This document shows positions 1 to 8,615 of a stretch of 64,000 bases of DNA, piece after piece; positions within the stretch are counted from its first letter, which is position 1, and every line of letters begins with the position of its first letter. The notes beneath the pieces are model-generated. The model did not search any database, had not been told where the DNA came from, and saw nothing but the letters and a program-made list of their open reading frames with translations. Source of the stretch: JAVVHH01 sp963835135 (GTDB lineage Bacteria; Pseudomonadota; Alphaproteobacteria; Acetobacterales; Acetobacteraceae); assembly GCA_963835135.1 (NCBI GenBank), contig CAWIEF010000003.1:496001-560000 (forward strand), in the 5' to 3' direction. The position numbers and the translations under genes are program-made.

Positions 1-1006
1 CCTGCGTGACCCCGTCCTCCATCCCGTTGCCGACCTTCAGTTGGCCGACCGCCTCCTTCAGCTTGGCGGCGAACGCGTCATACACGCCCGACTGCACCAA
101 CAAACGGTTTGCGCAGACGCAGGTCTGGCCGGCGTTGCGGTATTTGCTGGCCATCGCGCCGACCACGGCGGCATCGAGGTCCGCATCGTCGAACACGATG
201 AACGGCGCGTTGCCGCCCAGTTCCATGCTGGCCTTCTTGACCGTCGGTGCAATCTGCGCGAGCAGCTTGGCGCCCACCTCCGTCGACCCGGTGAACGTCA
301 GCTTGCGCACGATCGGGTTGGACGTCAGCTCGCCGCCGGTTTCGCCCGATGGACCGGTGATGACGTTGCACACGCCGGGCGGCATCCCGGCGCGCTCCGC
401 CAGCACGGCCAGTGCCAGAGCGGAGAACGGCGTCTGGCTTGCCGGGCGGATGACGCCGGTGCAGCCGGCCGCCCACCCGGGGCCCGCCTTGCGCGTAATC
501 ATCGCCGCGGGAAAATTCCACGGGGTGATCGCCGCGAAGACGCCGATCGGCTCCTTCTGTACGATGATCCGACGGCCGTGCTGCGGTTGCGGGATCGTGT
601 CGCCATAGACGCGCTTGCCTTCCTCGGCGAACCACTCGATGAAGCTTGCGGCATAGGCGATCTCGCCGCGGCTCTCGCCCAGCGGCTTGCCTTGCTCGGC
701 GGTCATGATCATCGCGAGATCGTCGGTGTTGGCGATCATCAAGTCGAACAGACGGCGAAGGATCACCGACCGCTCCTTGGCCAGCAGCTTGCGCCAGGCT
801 GGCAGAGCCGCGTTGGCGGCCTCGATCGCACGCCTGGTTTCGGCGGCCCCTAGCGCCGGCACGGTGCCGACGAGATCGCCGGTCGCCGGGTTGCGGACCT
901 CCAGGGTCGCGCCGCGATCGGCCTCGATCCATTTGCCGCCAACGGCGCACGCCTGTCGAAACAGGCTAGGGTCGCGCAACGGAAGCGGAGCGGTCTGGTT
1001 CAGCAT
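1..1006 (-). CDS. gabD: NAD(P)-dependent succinate-semialdehyde dehydrogenase, 3' part cut by window edge
   Basis: Aldehyde dehydrogenase superfamily, most like succinate-semialdehyde dehydrogenase, which oxidises succinate semialdehyde to succinate in 4-aminobutyrate catabolism. About 335 residues are visible from the start codon at 1006, preceded by a strong GGAGGAG ribosome site. Recognisable in order are the TPWNFPAAM cofactor region, the FTGSTEVG nucleotide loop, the general-base glutamate in MELGGNAP and the catalytic cysteine in GQTCVCANR. Family members are about 480 residues, so roughly the last 150 lie outside the window. The reading frame is clean up to the edge. Substrate assignment among related semialdehyde dehydrogenases is inference; the family is certain. 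Confidence 0.9.
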   Translation of the reverse strand, partial: MLNQTAPLPLRDPSLFRQACAVGGKWIEADRGATLEVRNPATGDLVGTVPALGAAETRRAIEAANAALPAWRKLLAKERSVILRRLFDLMIANTDDLAMIMTAEQGKPLGESRGEIAYAASFIEWFAEEGKRVYGDTIPQPQHGRRIIVQKEPIGVFAAITPWNFPAAMITRKAGPGWAAGCTGVIRPASQTPFSALALAVLAERAGMPPGVCNVITGPSGETGGELTSNPIVRKLTFTGSTEVGAKLLAQIAPTVKKASMELGGNAPFIVFDDADLDAAVVGAMASKYRNAGQTCVCANRLLVQSGVYDAFAAKLKEAVGQLKVGNGMEDGVTQ

Positions 1007-1065
1007 GGCAGGTCTCCTCCTGCCTGCCGATATAATCTGCCGCGCTGGGTTTGTCAGGCGGATCG

Positions 1066-1608
1066 CTACTCGAGCACGCCGCAGGCGATCCGCGCGCCGC
1101 CGCCGCCGAGCGGCGCCGGGCTGTCGCTGTAATTGTCGCCGCCGGCGTGGATCATCAGCGCGTGCCCCTTGGTCACCTGCACGTCGGTGACCCGCGGGGC
1201 GACGAGCGTCACGACTGCGCTGCCATCGGCCGCCACGGTCAGGACCGGCAGGTCGCCCAGGTGGCCATCATGCTCGGGACCCTCGTGATGTCCGGTGTGG
1301 TCGGGATCGAGATGCCCGCCGGCCGCCCCGGCCGGCGTTACCTGGCCGTTGGCGCTGCTGGCCTCGCAGCTTCCATTCTCATGCACGTGGAAGCCGTGCG
1401 GCCCCGGTGGCAGCCCGTGCAGGTTGGTCTTGAACGACGCCCCTTTCGCACCGTCGCTGACGGTGACGGTGCCGATCGTCTCGCCGGGCCCCGACGGCGC
1501 CGCGAGCCGCATCTGCGCGCGCAGATCGGCCGCCGAGACGGCGTGACTGCCTGCCCCCGACAGGACTGCCGCCGCGAGGAGCGCACCTCTCAGATCGAAC
1601 ATGGCCAT
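1066..1608 (-). CDS. sodC: Periplasmic Cu/Zn superoxide dismutase
   Basis: Dismutates superoxide to peroxide and oxygen, with copper as redox centre and zinc as structural ion. From the start chosen here the product has 180 residues. It begins with a signal peptide (MAMFDLRGAL then a hydrophobic stretch ending SHAVSA), so it is exported to the periplasm. The metal-site block GFHVHENGSC gives two copper ligands and the first cysteine of the disulphide. A His/Asp-rich zinc loop (GGHLDPDHTGHH) and the late HALMIHAGGDN block follow. An alternative in-frame start lies at 1629 next to a GCGAGG motif. The gene stands alone, 59 bases from gabD on the same strand. Confidence 0.93.
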   Translation of the reverse strand: MAMFDLRGALLAAAVLSGAGSHAVSAADLRAQMRLAAPSGPGETIGTVTVSDGAKGASFKTNLHGLPPGPHGFHVHENGSCEASSANGQVTPAGAAGGHLDPDHTGHHEGPEHDGHLGDLPVLTVAADGSAVVTLVAPRVTDVQVTKGHALMIHAGGDNYSDSPAPLGGGGARIACGVLE

Positions 1609-1760
1609 ACCCCGCTGCCGTTGCGTCATCCTCGCGGCAGGATGCGCCGGTCTGCGCTCTAGCACCAGGCCGCCGCCGCCCTTGATCGGGCGAAGGACAG
1701 GACATGCCCGATGCCGGCAACCGTGGCCGGCCAGCCCTGCCCCACTCCAGAAGGAACGCC

Positions 1761-2010
1761 ATGCACGTCGAACAGAGCTGGAAAAGATGCGGGCATCAGC
1801 CTACCGCAGCCGGTGCGGGTTCCCCCGGGTGTCACGTTGAGCTTTCCATGGGTGCGGATCGTCGGTGCCCGAGCGCTCATCTCTGGGCATGGACCGCTGC
1901 AGGTCGATGGCTCCGTTCTCGCATCGCTCGGCAAAGTCGGAGCCGATTTGGCCGCGGAGTACAGCAGATGCACAGCCAGCCCGCTTGGTTTTGCGGGGCG
2001 GGGCGCTTAA
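1761..2010 (+). pseudogene. Decayed RidA/YjgF-family gene, N-terminal half only
   Basis: Reading all three forward frames in turn gives a RidA-like N-terminus. ATG at 1761 encodes MHVEQ in one frame and LEKM follows in a second. The third frame then runs GISLPQPVRVPPGVTLSFPW and, further on, ALISGHGPL and LGKVGADL, all typical of one subfamily of RidA-like enamine/imine deaminases. Two frame changes lie near 1776 and 1790. Similarity ends soon after GKVGADL, and the frame stops at 2010, so the C-terminal half with the usual catalytic residues is missing. This is read as a truncated, frameshifted remnant. It is the only recognisable content of the 1609-2059 gap. Family assignment is from memory of the motif pattern. 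Confidence 0.65.
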
Positions 2011-2059
2011 CGCGCCTATGATCTGCCGCCCCTCCTGACCCCGTCCCGCCGTGATCGGC

Positions 2060-3568
2060 CTAGAAGATGCCGGGCTTGCCGGCCTGAACCGTGCCGTCTT
2101 TCAGCGCCACGTTGAGCGCGAACAGCTCGCCCGCCCCGAGCGACGGAAGCCGCTCGCAGGCCTCGAGGAATCGCCGGCTCTCCTGCTCGGTGATCAGCCC
2201 CTCCGTCATGGTCTGGAATTTCCTGACGTAGTCGGCCCGCTTCCAGGGCGTGGCGCCCATCGGGTGCGCGTTGGCCACCGCCATCTCGTCGGCGATCTCC
2301 CGACCGTCCTTCATGCGGATGACGATCCGGCCGCCGAAGGCCAGATCCTCGTGGTTCTTGGCATGGTACCGCTCGGTCCATTGCGGCTCCTCGACGGTGC
2401 TGATCTTGTGCCATAGCCGCACGGTGTCCTCCCGGCTCGCCCGCTCCGGCGCGTAGGAGCGAACATGGTGCCAGGCGCCGTCCTGCAGCGCGACGGCGAC
2501 GATATACATGATCGAGTGGTCCAGCGTCTCGCGGCTCGCCTTCGGGTCCATCTTCTGCGGATCGTTGGCACCGGTGCCGATCACGTAATGCGTATGGTGG
2601 CTGGTGTGGATGACGACGCTCGCGACGTCGTCCCAGTTCTGCACCTGCTTGCCCATCTTGAACGCGAGGTCGATCAACGCTTGGCTCTGATACTCGGCCG
2701 AGTGCTCCTTCGTGTAGCTGTCCATGATCGCCCGCTTCGCCTCGCCGCGACCCGGTAGCGGCACCTGGTAGTGCGCCTTCGGCCCATCCAACATCCAGGC
2801 GATCACGCTGTCCTCGCCCTCGTAGATCGGGCTCGGCGCGCCCTCGCCGCGCATCACGCGGTCGACCGCCTCGATGGCGAGCTTGCCGGCATGCGCGGGC
2901 GCGTACGCCTTCCAGGAGCTAATCTCGCCCTTTCGGCTCTGCCGCGTCGTGAAGCTGACATGCACGGCCTGCTGGACGGCCTGGTAGATCGTCGCCGTAT
3001 CGAGGCCCAGCATCGTGCCGATCCCGGCGGCCTGAGCGGGGCAGAGATGGGCGATGTGGTCGATCTTGTGCTCGTGCAGGCAGATGGCGCGGACGAGGTC
3101 GATATGGATCTCGTAGCCGGTGGCCAGTCCTCGCACCAAGTCGGCCCCGGATGTGCCAAGGCTCTGGGCGACGGCAAGCAGGGGCGGGATGTTGTCGCCG
3201 GGATGGCTGTAGTCGGCGGCCAGGAACGTGTCGTGCATGTCGAGTTCGCGCACGGCGGTGCCGTTCGCCCACGCGGCCCACTCGGGGCTGACGCGCATGG
3301 CCGGGTCCATGCCGAACACCGCCGCGCCCTTCCGCCCCGGACCCGGCGGATGCGCCAGCGCCATGTCGCGCGCCGACATGCACGGGTGGCGGTTGACGCT
3401 GGCGATGGCGACGGCGGCGTTGTCGATCACCCGGTTGACGATCATCTCCGCCGTCTCCGCCGGCACCTCGACCGGGTCGGACGCGACGTCGGCGATCTTC
3501 CAGGCGAGCTGGTCTTCGCGCTCCAGCTTGGATTTCGACGGGTGGACGGTCACGTCGTGCAACTGCAT
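2060..3568 (-). CDS. prpD: MmgE/PrpD family protein (2-methylcitrate dehydratase-like)
   Basis: A 502-residue member of the MmgE/PrpD family, whose best-known activity is dehydration of 2-methylcitrate in propionate breakdown. The start at 3568 (MQLHDVTVHPSK) is preceded by GGGAGAG at good spacing; the frame stays open further upstream, but that part looks non-coding. Typical features are the AVAIAS helix region, the RELDMHDTFLAADYSHPGDN segment near residue 110, and KAYAPAHAGKLAIEA in the middle. The length matches true PrpD. No prpB or prpC is nearby, so the exact substrate is not fixed by context. It is transcribed divergently from the lipoprotein gene at 3620. Confidence 0.85.
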   Translation of the reverse strand: MQLHDVTVHPSKSKLEREDQLAWKIADVASDPVEVPAETAEMIVNRVIDNAAVAIASVNRHPCMSARDMALAHPPGPGRKGAAVFGMDPAMRVSPEWAAWANGTAVRELDMHDTFLAADYSHPGDNIPPLLAVAQSLGTSGADLVRGLATGYEIHIDLVRAICLHEHKIDHIAHLCPAQAAGIGTMLGLDTATIYQAVQQAVHVSFTTRQSRKGEISSWKAYAPAHAGKLAIEAVDRVMRGEGAPSPIYEGEDSVIAWMLDGPKAHYQVPLPGRGEAKRAIMDSYTKEHSAEYQSQALIDLAFKMGKQVQNWDDVASVVIHTSHHTHYVIGTGANDPQKMDPKASRETLDHSIMYIVAVALQDGAWHHVRSYAPERASREDTVRLWHKISTVEEPQWTERYHAKNHEDLAFGGRIVIRMKDGREIADEMAVANAHPMGATPWKRADYVRKFQTMTEGLITEQESRRFLEACERLPSLGAGELFALNVALKDGTVQAGKPGIF

Positions 3569-3619
3569 GCTTCTCTCCCGGGGTTGGCGCGTCGTGCCCG
3601 CGCTCATAAGGTTGCCACC

Positions 3620-4084
3620 ATGGATCGGCAAGGCGGGCGGGGGATGCAGGCACCGGGTTCGGCAGTGAGGATGGGTCTCGCGATCGGGGTCGCATCCCTG
3701 GTGGCGGGCTGCGTGCAGCCGAGCTACGTGCAGCCGGGGCCGATACAGCTCCAACCCTATCCGCCACCGGTGTACTACCAGTCGACCCCGGATTACCGTC
3801 CACCGGTCGCCGGCCCGATTCCGCTCCAGTCTGCGCCGCTCGTTCAGCCGCTGCCGCCGCCGACGCCAGCCCCGAGCGTGACCGAGGAACCCGACGACAA
3901 GACCGGTCCGATCCCGGTGCAGGACCTGCCGCCGCTGGCGCCCGACAAGGCGCCCGCCACCACGGACGCCGCGCCCGCGAGCCCCCCGCCCGAAATCCGC
4001 AAGTTCCCTGCCAGCGGACCCGGCAACAATGTCCCGCTCGAAGGCTTCCGTCCTATGAAGGGGACGATCAGACCCACGCCGTGA
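3620..4084 (+). CDS. Proline-rich putative lipoprotein
   Basis: Predicted 154-residue lipoprotein of unknown function. A basic N-terminus leads into a hydrophobic stretch ending in the lipobox LVAGC, with the lipidated cysteine at about residue 31; later starts at 3644 or 3671 would keep the signal. The rest is low complexity, dominated by Pro, Gln, Ala and Thr, with several PPP tracts and no recognisable enzymatic domain. A weak AAGG site precedes the chosen ATG. It starts 51 bases from prpD on the opposite strand. An envelope-anchored linker or structural role is conceivable but is not shown by the sequence. Confidence 0.65.
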   Translation: MDRQGGRGMQAPGSAVRMGLAIGVASLVAGCVQPSYVQPGPIQLQPYPPPVYYQSTPDYRPPVAGPIPLQSAPLVQPLPPPTPAPSVTEEPDDKTGPIPVQDLPPLAPDKAPATTDAAPASPPPEIRKFPASGPGNNVPLEGFRPMKGTIRPTP

Positions 4085-4197
4085 GCCATCCGGGCCTACC
4101 GAAGACGATGAAATTGAATTGACCGCGGCCGTACCCGCTTCCACCTACGATAGCGGATCAACCGAACCTGTCGTCAATCACTCGAGGAGGGCGTCAC

Positions 4198-4623
4198 ATG
4201 CCCGATACAACACCGCCATTTCGGTGGCAGCCTGACCGGACTCCGACCTCTCCGGCGTGGCCCATTCCCCCGCGGAAGACGGCGGTCTGGCGCGGCGTCA
4301 AGGGGCTGTGCCCCGCCTGCGGACAGACGCACGCCTTCAAGGGCTGGCTCGACGTGGTGCCGAGCTGTGTTGCGTGCTCCGCGCCGCTGGGCCGCTACCG
4401 GGCTGATGATGCGCCACCGTACATCGTGATTTTCCTGGTCGGCCACATCGTCGTGCCCTTGATGTTCTGGGTCGAGACCTCGTTCCATCCTGCCCTTTGG
4501 ATGCAGGCGGCCGTCTGGCTTCCGGTGAGCACTGGATTGGCCGCGGCGCTCCTCCGCCCGGTCAAGGGGGCCACGCTGGGCTGGATGCTGACGCTCGGTA
4601 TGGTCCGCTCGGACGACGAGTGA
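4198..4623 (+). CDS. DUF983 family small membrane protein
   Basis: A 141-residue protein of the DUF983 family, function unknown. It has a short zinc-ribbon-like pair of CxxC motifs (LCPACGQTH near residue 39 and SCVACSAP near residue 59) followed by two predicted membrane helices (YIVIFLVGHIVVPLMFW and AAVWLPVSTGLAAALL). A good GAGGAGG ribosome site precedes the ATG. Its TGA overlaps the GTG start of the next gene, so the two are almost certainly translated from one message. DUF983 proteins commonly sit near cytochrome oxidase or envelope genes; here the neighbour is a UPF0262 gene. Confidence 0.85.
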   Translation: MPDTTPPFRWQPDRTPTSPAWPIPPRKTAVWRGVKGLCPACGQTHAFKGWLDVVPSCVACSAPLGRYRADDAPPYIVIFLVGHIVVPLMFWVETSFHPALWMQAAVWLPVSTGLAAALLRPVKGATLGWMLTLGMVRSDDE

Positions 4624-5108
4624 ACGACCAGTCACGACTGGCGCGGGTCATCCTGGCGGGCGAGTCGTTGACCCGGCTTTCGCCGATCCTCGAGGCCGAT
4701 CGTGCCCAAGCCGTCGCTGACCTCGAGCACGAGAACCACTTCAGTCTTTGTTCCACCGCTGACCGGACCGCTCAGCCCGGCCCCTATACCCTGCATCTAT
4801 CGGTTCAGGAGGGTCGCCTCGTATTCGACGTGCGGAGCGCGTCCGATGGGCCGTTGACGGCCATCGTGCTCGCCCTCGGCCCCTTCCGGGGCTTGATCAA
4901 AGACTACCAGCTCCTCGTCGACAGCCACATGCTCGCCGTCGAGGAAGGCCGGGCCGAGCGCATCCAGGCCATCGACATGGGCCGCCGCGGACTGCACGAC
5001 GAGGGGGCCAACCTGTTGCGCGAGCGGCTCGAGAACAAGGCCGAGATCGATCATGAGACCGCACGTCGCCTGTTCACGCTCGTTTGCGTGCTGCATCAAC
5101 GGATCTGA
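4620..5108 (+). CDS. UPF0262 family protein
   Basis: A 162-residue protein of the alphaproteobacterial UPF0262 family, with no established function. The start is inferred as GTG at 4620, sharing bases with the TGA of the DUF983 gene in a GTGA overlap. Family hallmarks include the N-terminal ESLTRLSPILEADRAQAV, the central LALGPFRGLIKDYQ and the C-terminal ETARRLFTLVCVL. It appears soluble, with no signal peptide or membrane segment. It lies between DUF983 and a thiolase, with the thiolase ribosome site directly after its stop, so the three genes probably form one operon. Confidence 0.85.
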   Translation: MNDQSRLARVILAGESLTRLSPILEADRAQAVADLEHENHFSLCSTADRTAQPGPYTLHLSVQEGRLVFDVRSASDGPLTAIVLALGPFRGLIKDYQLLVDSHMLAVEEGRAERIQAIDMGRRGLHDEGANLLRERLENKAEIDHETARRLFTLVCVLHQRI

Positions 5109-5123
5109 GTGTCGGAGGATAGC

Positions 5124-6290
5124 ATGACCAACGCAGCGATCGTCGGCTGGGCGCACACCCCGTTCGGCAAGCTCGAGGACGACGTCGAGGGGCTCGTTGC
5201 CCGAGTGGCGGGCGCGGCGATCGAAGATGCGGGGATCGACGCGTCGGAGATCGATGGCGTGTTCCTCGGGATGTTCAACAACGGCTTTTCCAAGCAGGAT
5301 TTCCCCAGTTCGCTGCCCATGCAGCAGATTGATGCGCTGCGCTTCAAGCCCGCGACCCGATATGAGAATGCCTGCGCGTCCGGCTCGGCTGCCATCCACG
5401 GCGCCCGCGACTTCCTCGCCGCCGGACGCGGCCGCTTCGCGCTCGTGCTCGGGGTGGAAAAGATGACCGCCACGCCCGGGCCGCAAGTCGGGGACGCCCT
5501 ACTGGGCGCGAGCTATCGCAGAGAAGAGGGAGACATCCCGGCCGGGTTCGCGGGCGTGTTCGGCCGCATTGCCGAACGTTACTTCCAAACCTATGGCGAC
5601 CAGTCCGACGCCCTGGCCATGATCGCCGCCAAGAACCACAAAAACGGCGTCGACAACCCCTACGCGCAGATGCGGCGCGACCTCGGCTACGAGTTCTGCC
5701 GCACCGTCAGCGACAAGAACCCCTACGTCGCGCCGCCGCTCAAGCGGACCGACTGCTCGCTCGTCTCGGACGGTGCCGCAGCCCTCGTCATCACCGACGT
5801 CGAGACGGCGCAGACGATGGACAAGGCCGTGCGGTTCCGGGCCGCCGTGCACGTCAACGATTACCTGCCGCTCTCCCGGCGCGACGTCACTCGCTTCGAG
5901 GGCGCGGCGGTCGCTTGGTCCCGCGCACTCGAGCAGGCCGGCATCGGCTTGGCCGACCTGTCGTTCGCCGAAGTGCATGACTGCTTCACGATCGCAGAGC
6001 TCCTGGCCTACGAAGCCATGGGATTGGCGCCGCATGGTCAGGGTGCGCGCGCCATCCTGGACGGCGTCGTGGCGCCGGACGGTCGCTTGCCGGTCAATCG
6101 CAGCGGTGGCTTGAAGGCCAAGGGACACCCGGTCGGCGCAACCGGCGTCTCGATGCACGCGATTGCCGCGATGCAGTTGATGGGCCAAGCGGGAGACATG
6201 CAACTCAAGAAGGCTGACCTGGGTGGCGTCTTCAACATGGGCGGCGCCGCCGTCGCCAACTACGTGAGCGTTCTGGAACCGATCCGGTAG
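5124..6290 (+). CDS. Thiolase family protein (acetyl-CoA acetyltransferase / SCP-x-like)
   Basis: A 388-residue thiolase-fold enzyme, likely acting on acyl-CoA substrates in fatty-acid or related catabolism. The start at 5124 is supported by GGAGGA seven bases upstream. The acylation cysteine is in ENACASGSAA near residue 84, the HDCF motif is present near residue 290, and the catalytic histidine is in KGHPVGATG near residue 335. Sequence style is closer to the sterol-carrier-protein-x group of thiolases than to biosynthetic PhaA. It follows UPF0262 by 15 bases and ends 13 bases from the convergent flgL gene. Substrate is not resolvable from sequence. Confidence 0.88.
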   Translation: MTNAAIVGWAHTPFGKLEDDVEGLVARVAGAAIEDAGIDASEIDGVFLGMFNNGFSKQDFPSSLPMQQIDALRFKPATRYENACASGSAAIHGARDFLAAGRGRFALVLGVEKMTATPGPQVGDALLGASYRREEGDIPAGFAGVFGRIAERYFQTYGDQSDALAMIAAKNHKNGVDNPYAQMRRDLGYEFCRTVSDKNPYVAPPLKRTDCSLVSDGAAALVITDVETAQTMDKAVRFRAAVHVNDYLPLSRRDVTRFEGAAVAWSRALEQAGIGLADLSFAEVHDCFTIAELLAYEAMGLAPHGQGARAILDGVVAPDGRLPVNRSGGLKAKGHPVGATGVSMHAIAAMQLMGQAGDMQLKKADLGGVFNMGGAAVANYVSVLEPIR

Positions 6291-6303
6291 ATCAACGTCA
6301 CGG

Positions 6304-7254
6304 CTACAGGTAGTTGGAGAGCGACAGCTTCCGCGATCCGGCGATCACCTGGTACGACGCCTGCAGTTGGGTCTGCAGCATCGAGGCCTTGGTGATCGCC
6401 GCAGCCATGTCGACGTCTTGCGCAGACGACAGCTGTTTGGCGAGCGCCGTGCTGATCGAACTCAAATCGGTCTGACGCTGCGCCAGGTTGCTCTGGATGT
6501 TGCCGAGCGATCCGGCCTCGGATGCCATCGCCGAAATCGAACTCGCGAGATAGCCGCGCGCGGTCGCCACGTCGCTCGCCGCGGTGCCGGACGTGCCGAG
6601 GCCCGCGAGCTTCGCCAGAGCCGTCATCGTGTCCCGCATGTACGACCCGGTCGTGGGCGCGGCCGACGTGCTCAACGTGTTCGCGTTTGCGAGCAGGCCG
6701 ACTTGGACGGACTGCCCGGGGCCGACCTGTATGGTTGGGACGGACGTGCCAATGGTGGCGGAGAATGGTGCGGACCCGCTCCCGCTCAGCAACCCGGCAC
6801 TCAAGACAGTCGGATCGGTGTTTGGAACCGGCGGGTTGCTGCTGTCACGCCCGGCAAAGACGTAGTTGTCGCCTGACTTGGTATTCAACAGGTCGCCCAC
6901 GTGCTGCAGCGCGTCTTTCGCCTCCTGCGCCAAGGTTTGAGTGCCGGTCGGGTCGCTGGCGTTGAACGTATTGACCTGCGCAAAGAATTTAGACGCGATT
7001 GCTGCGATCGACGTCATCGCGCTCTGCGTGATGTCCAAGCGTCCCTGCGCCGCATTGATGTTTTGGCTCCAGGCCGTCTGGTGAGCGATCGCCGGCGCCA
7101 AGCTCAGCGAGGTCCTCGCCTGATTGCCCAGCCCGGCGTACGTATCGGACACACGACCGCTCGCCACCTGTTCGTTCGTCTGCTCCAATTGATCGCGCAC
7201 GGTGCTGCTGTCGCTCACCAGGCGCGCGATGAACGTGTAATCGTTATTGATCAT
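6304..7254 (-). CDS. flgL: Flagellar hook-associated protein 3 (hook-filament junction)
   Basis: A 316-residue flagellin-like protein forming part of the hook-filament junction, exported by the flagellar type III apparatus. The N-terminal helix region (FIARLVSDSSTVRDQLEQ, then VASGRVSDTYAGLG) and the C-terminal helix region (SSAQDVDMAAAITKASMLQ, ending LSLSNYL) are the conserved coiled-coil ends of the flagellin fold. The middle is the variable Gly/Ser/Thr-rich surface domain. The ATG overlaps the flgK TGA in an ATGA arrangement, so it is translationally coupled to flgK. It ends the flgE-flgK-flgL unit. Confidence 0.92.
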   Translation of the reverse strand: MINNDYTFIARLVSDSSTVRDQLEQTNEQVASGRVSDTYAGLGNQARTSLSLAPAIAHQTAWSQNINAAQGRLDITQSAMTSIAAIASKFFAQVNTFNASDPTGTQTLAQEAKDALQHVGDLLNTKSGDNYVFAGRDSSNPPVPNTDPTVLSAGLLSGSGSAPFSATIGTSVPTIQVGPGQSVQVGLLANANTLSTSAAPTTGSYMRDTMTALAKLAGLGTSGTAASDVATARGYLASSISAMASEAGSLGNIQSNLAQRQTDLSSISTALAKQLSSAQDVDMAAAITKASMLQTQLQASYQVIAGSRKLSLSNYL

Positions 7255-8612
7255 CGAACTGAATCCAACAATGCGGTCCACATGGATTGGACGGCGGTGA
7301 CGACTTTGGCGTTCGCGGCGTATGCGGTCTGCAGCTGGACCATCTGCGCGAGTTCGGAGTCGACCGATACGCCGCTTTCGGCCGACAGCCGGCTTTCCAG
7401 TCCCGTCCGCAATGCCGTGTTGGCCGTAGCAGTCGACCCGGCCTGCGCAGCCTGGGCAGCAAAGCCGGCAACCACGGTCGCGGCTAGGGCGGGAGCGCCT
7501 GTCGAGGATGAGGAGAAGACGGTGTTGAGAACATTATTGATGACGGTATTGTCGCCGGCCGGGAGCGTCGGGCCGGTGCCGTCCCGCAGCATCGATGGGG
7601 TGAACCCCGGCGACACCCCGATGGTGGCCGAAAACCCCGTCGCCGCCACGCCCGACGTGGGTACAGAACCCGAACTGTCGCTCAGCAAGGGGACATTCTG
7701 ACTTTGAAACGACGATGATAGGGATCGGGCGAATTCATCCAGCCGGCTTTGCATGTCCGGAATGGTCGCGTCCCGCAGGGCCAGATTGGCGCCCATCTCA
7801 CCGCCTAAGCTTGGCACGGTGATGCCGTTCATCAGCAATGGAGGAACCGCGGTCGTGCCGGACCCGGCCGTAAAACTGATCGTGGCCAGGCTGAACGGCC
7901 CGCTATCGGCATGCAGCGGCAAGACGCTGTTAGCGGCAATCGCCTGTACATCGCCATTGGCGAGATGATTGAACTTCGCTCCGGTTAGTTGGGCCAGGGT
8001 CTTCATTTGCCCGTCGCGGTCGTTCTCCAACCCGGCAGTGCTCTGGCCGCTCGCTTTCGCCGCAATGACCTGATCTGATAACTGCCCGATCGCGTGCAGC
8101 GCCGCATTGGCGGTCGTCACCGCGTCCGACAATGAACCCTGCGCCGCCTGCCTTGCCTGCACCAAGGACTCACTCAGTGAATGGATGCCGTCCACGAGCG
8201 CGTTGGCCTTGCCTAGCACGGTATTCTGCTGTGTCTCGTTCGAGGGATCGGCGCCGAGCGTCGTGAAACCGTCCTGCAGTGCGCCAACGAGCGACGCCAG
8301 ATCGTGACCGCTTCCCGGGGTCCCCGACGCCTGGTCGACCGCAGAGAGCGCCGTCTGCGTGACTTTGCTGCCCGCCTCGTTCCCGACCGACGCGAACAGG
8401 TTGTGTTGGAGTTGGGCGTCGATGTCGCGATTGGCCGGTCCGGCTCGCACGCCGGCTGGCCCGCCCGCGCTGTCCAAACTGGTAAGCGGCGTCGACTCGT
8501 GGACATAGTTCGGAGTACTCGCGTTTGACACGTTCTGTGACAAGACCGCAAGTTGCCGCTCGACGCTGTCCAGTCCAGAGGACGCCGAACTGAGTGTGTT
8601 CCCGAGAAACAT
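7251..8612 (-). CDS. flgK: Flagellar hook-associated protein 1
   Basis: A 453-residue hook-filament junction protein. The N-terminus carries the flagellar rod/hook motif (SSASSGLDSVERQLAVLSQNV followed by SNASTPNYVHES). The C-terminus has the matching motif ELAQMVQLQTAYAANAKVVT, which packs with the N-terminus as an alpha-helical bundle. It is slightly short for FlgK. A GAGG ribosome site lies upstream of the start at 8612, which is three bases from the flgE stop. It is transcribed together with flgE and flgL, probably from the sigma-54 promoter near 9950. Confidence 0.93.
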   Translation of the reverse strand: MFLGNTLSSASSGLDSVERQLAVLSQNVSNASTPNYVHESTPLTSLDSAGGPAGVRAGPANRDIDAQLQHNLFASVGNEAGSKVTQTALSAVDQASGTPGSGHDLASLVGALQDGFTTLGADPSNETQQNTVLGKANALVDGIHSLSESLVQARQAAQGSLSDAVTTANAALHAIGQLSDQVIAAKASGQSTAGLENDRDGQMKTLAQLTGAKFNHLANGDVQAIAANSVLPLHADSGPFSLATISFTAGSGTTAVPPLLMNGITVPSLGGEMGANLALRDATIPDMQSRLDEFARSLSSSFQSQNVPLLSDSSGSVPTSGVAATGFSATIGVSPGFTPSMLRDGTGPTLPAGDNTVINNVLNTVFSSSSTGAPALAATVVAGFAAQAAQAGSTATANTALRTGLESRLSAESGVSVDSELAQMVQLQTAYAANAKVVTAVQSMWTALLDSVR

Positions 8613-8615
8613 GGA

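Noticed and set aside
1659..1973. Minus-strand open frame of 104 codons in the sodC-prpD gap
   Set aside because: No domain or signal, and it is antisense to the RidA-like remnant, whose forward frames make better sense.
3569..4144. Open frame extending the prpD gene upstream to a 694-residue product
   Set aside because: The extension is low-complexity and antisense to the lipoprotein gene; a strong ribosome site and family alignment place the start at 3568.
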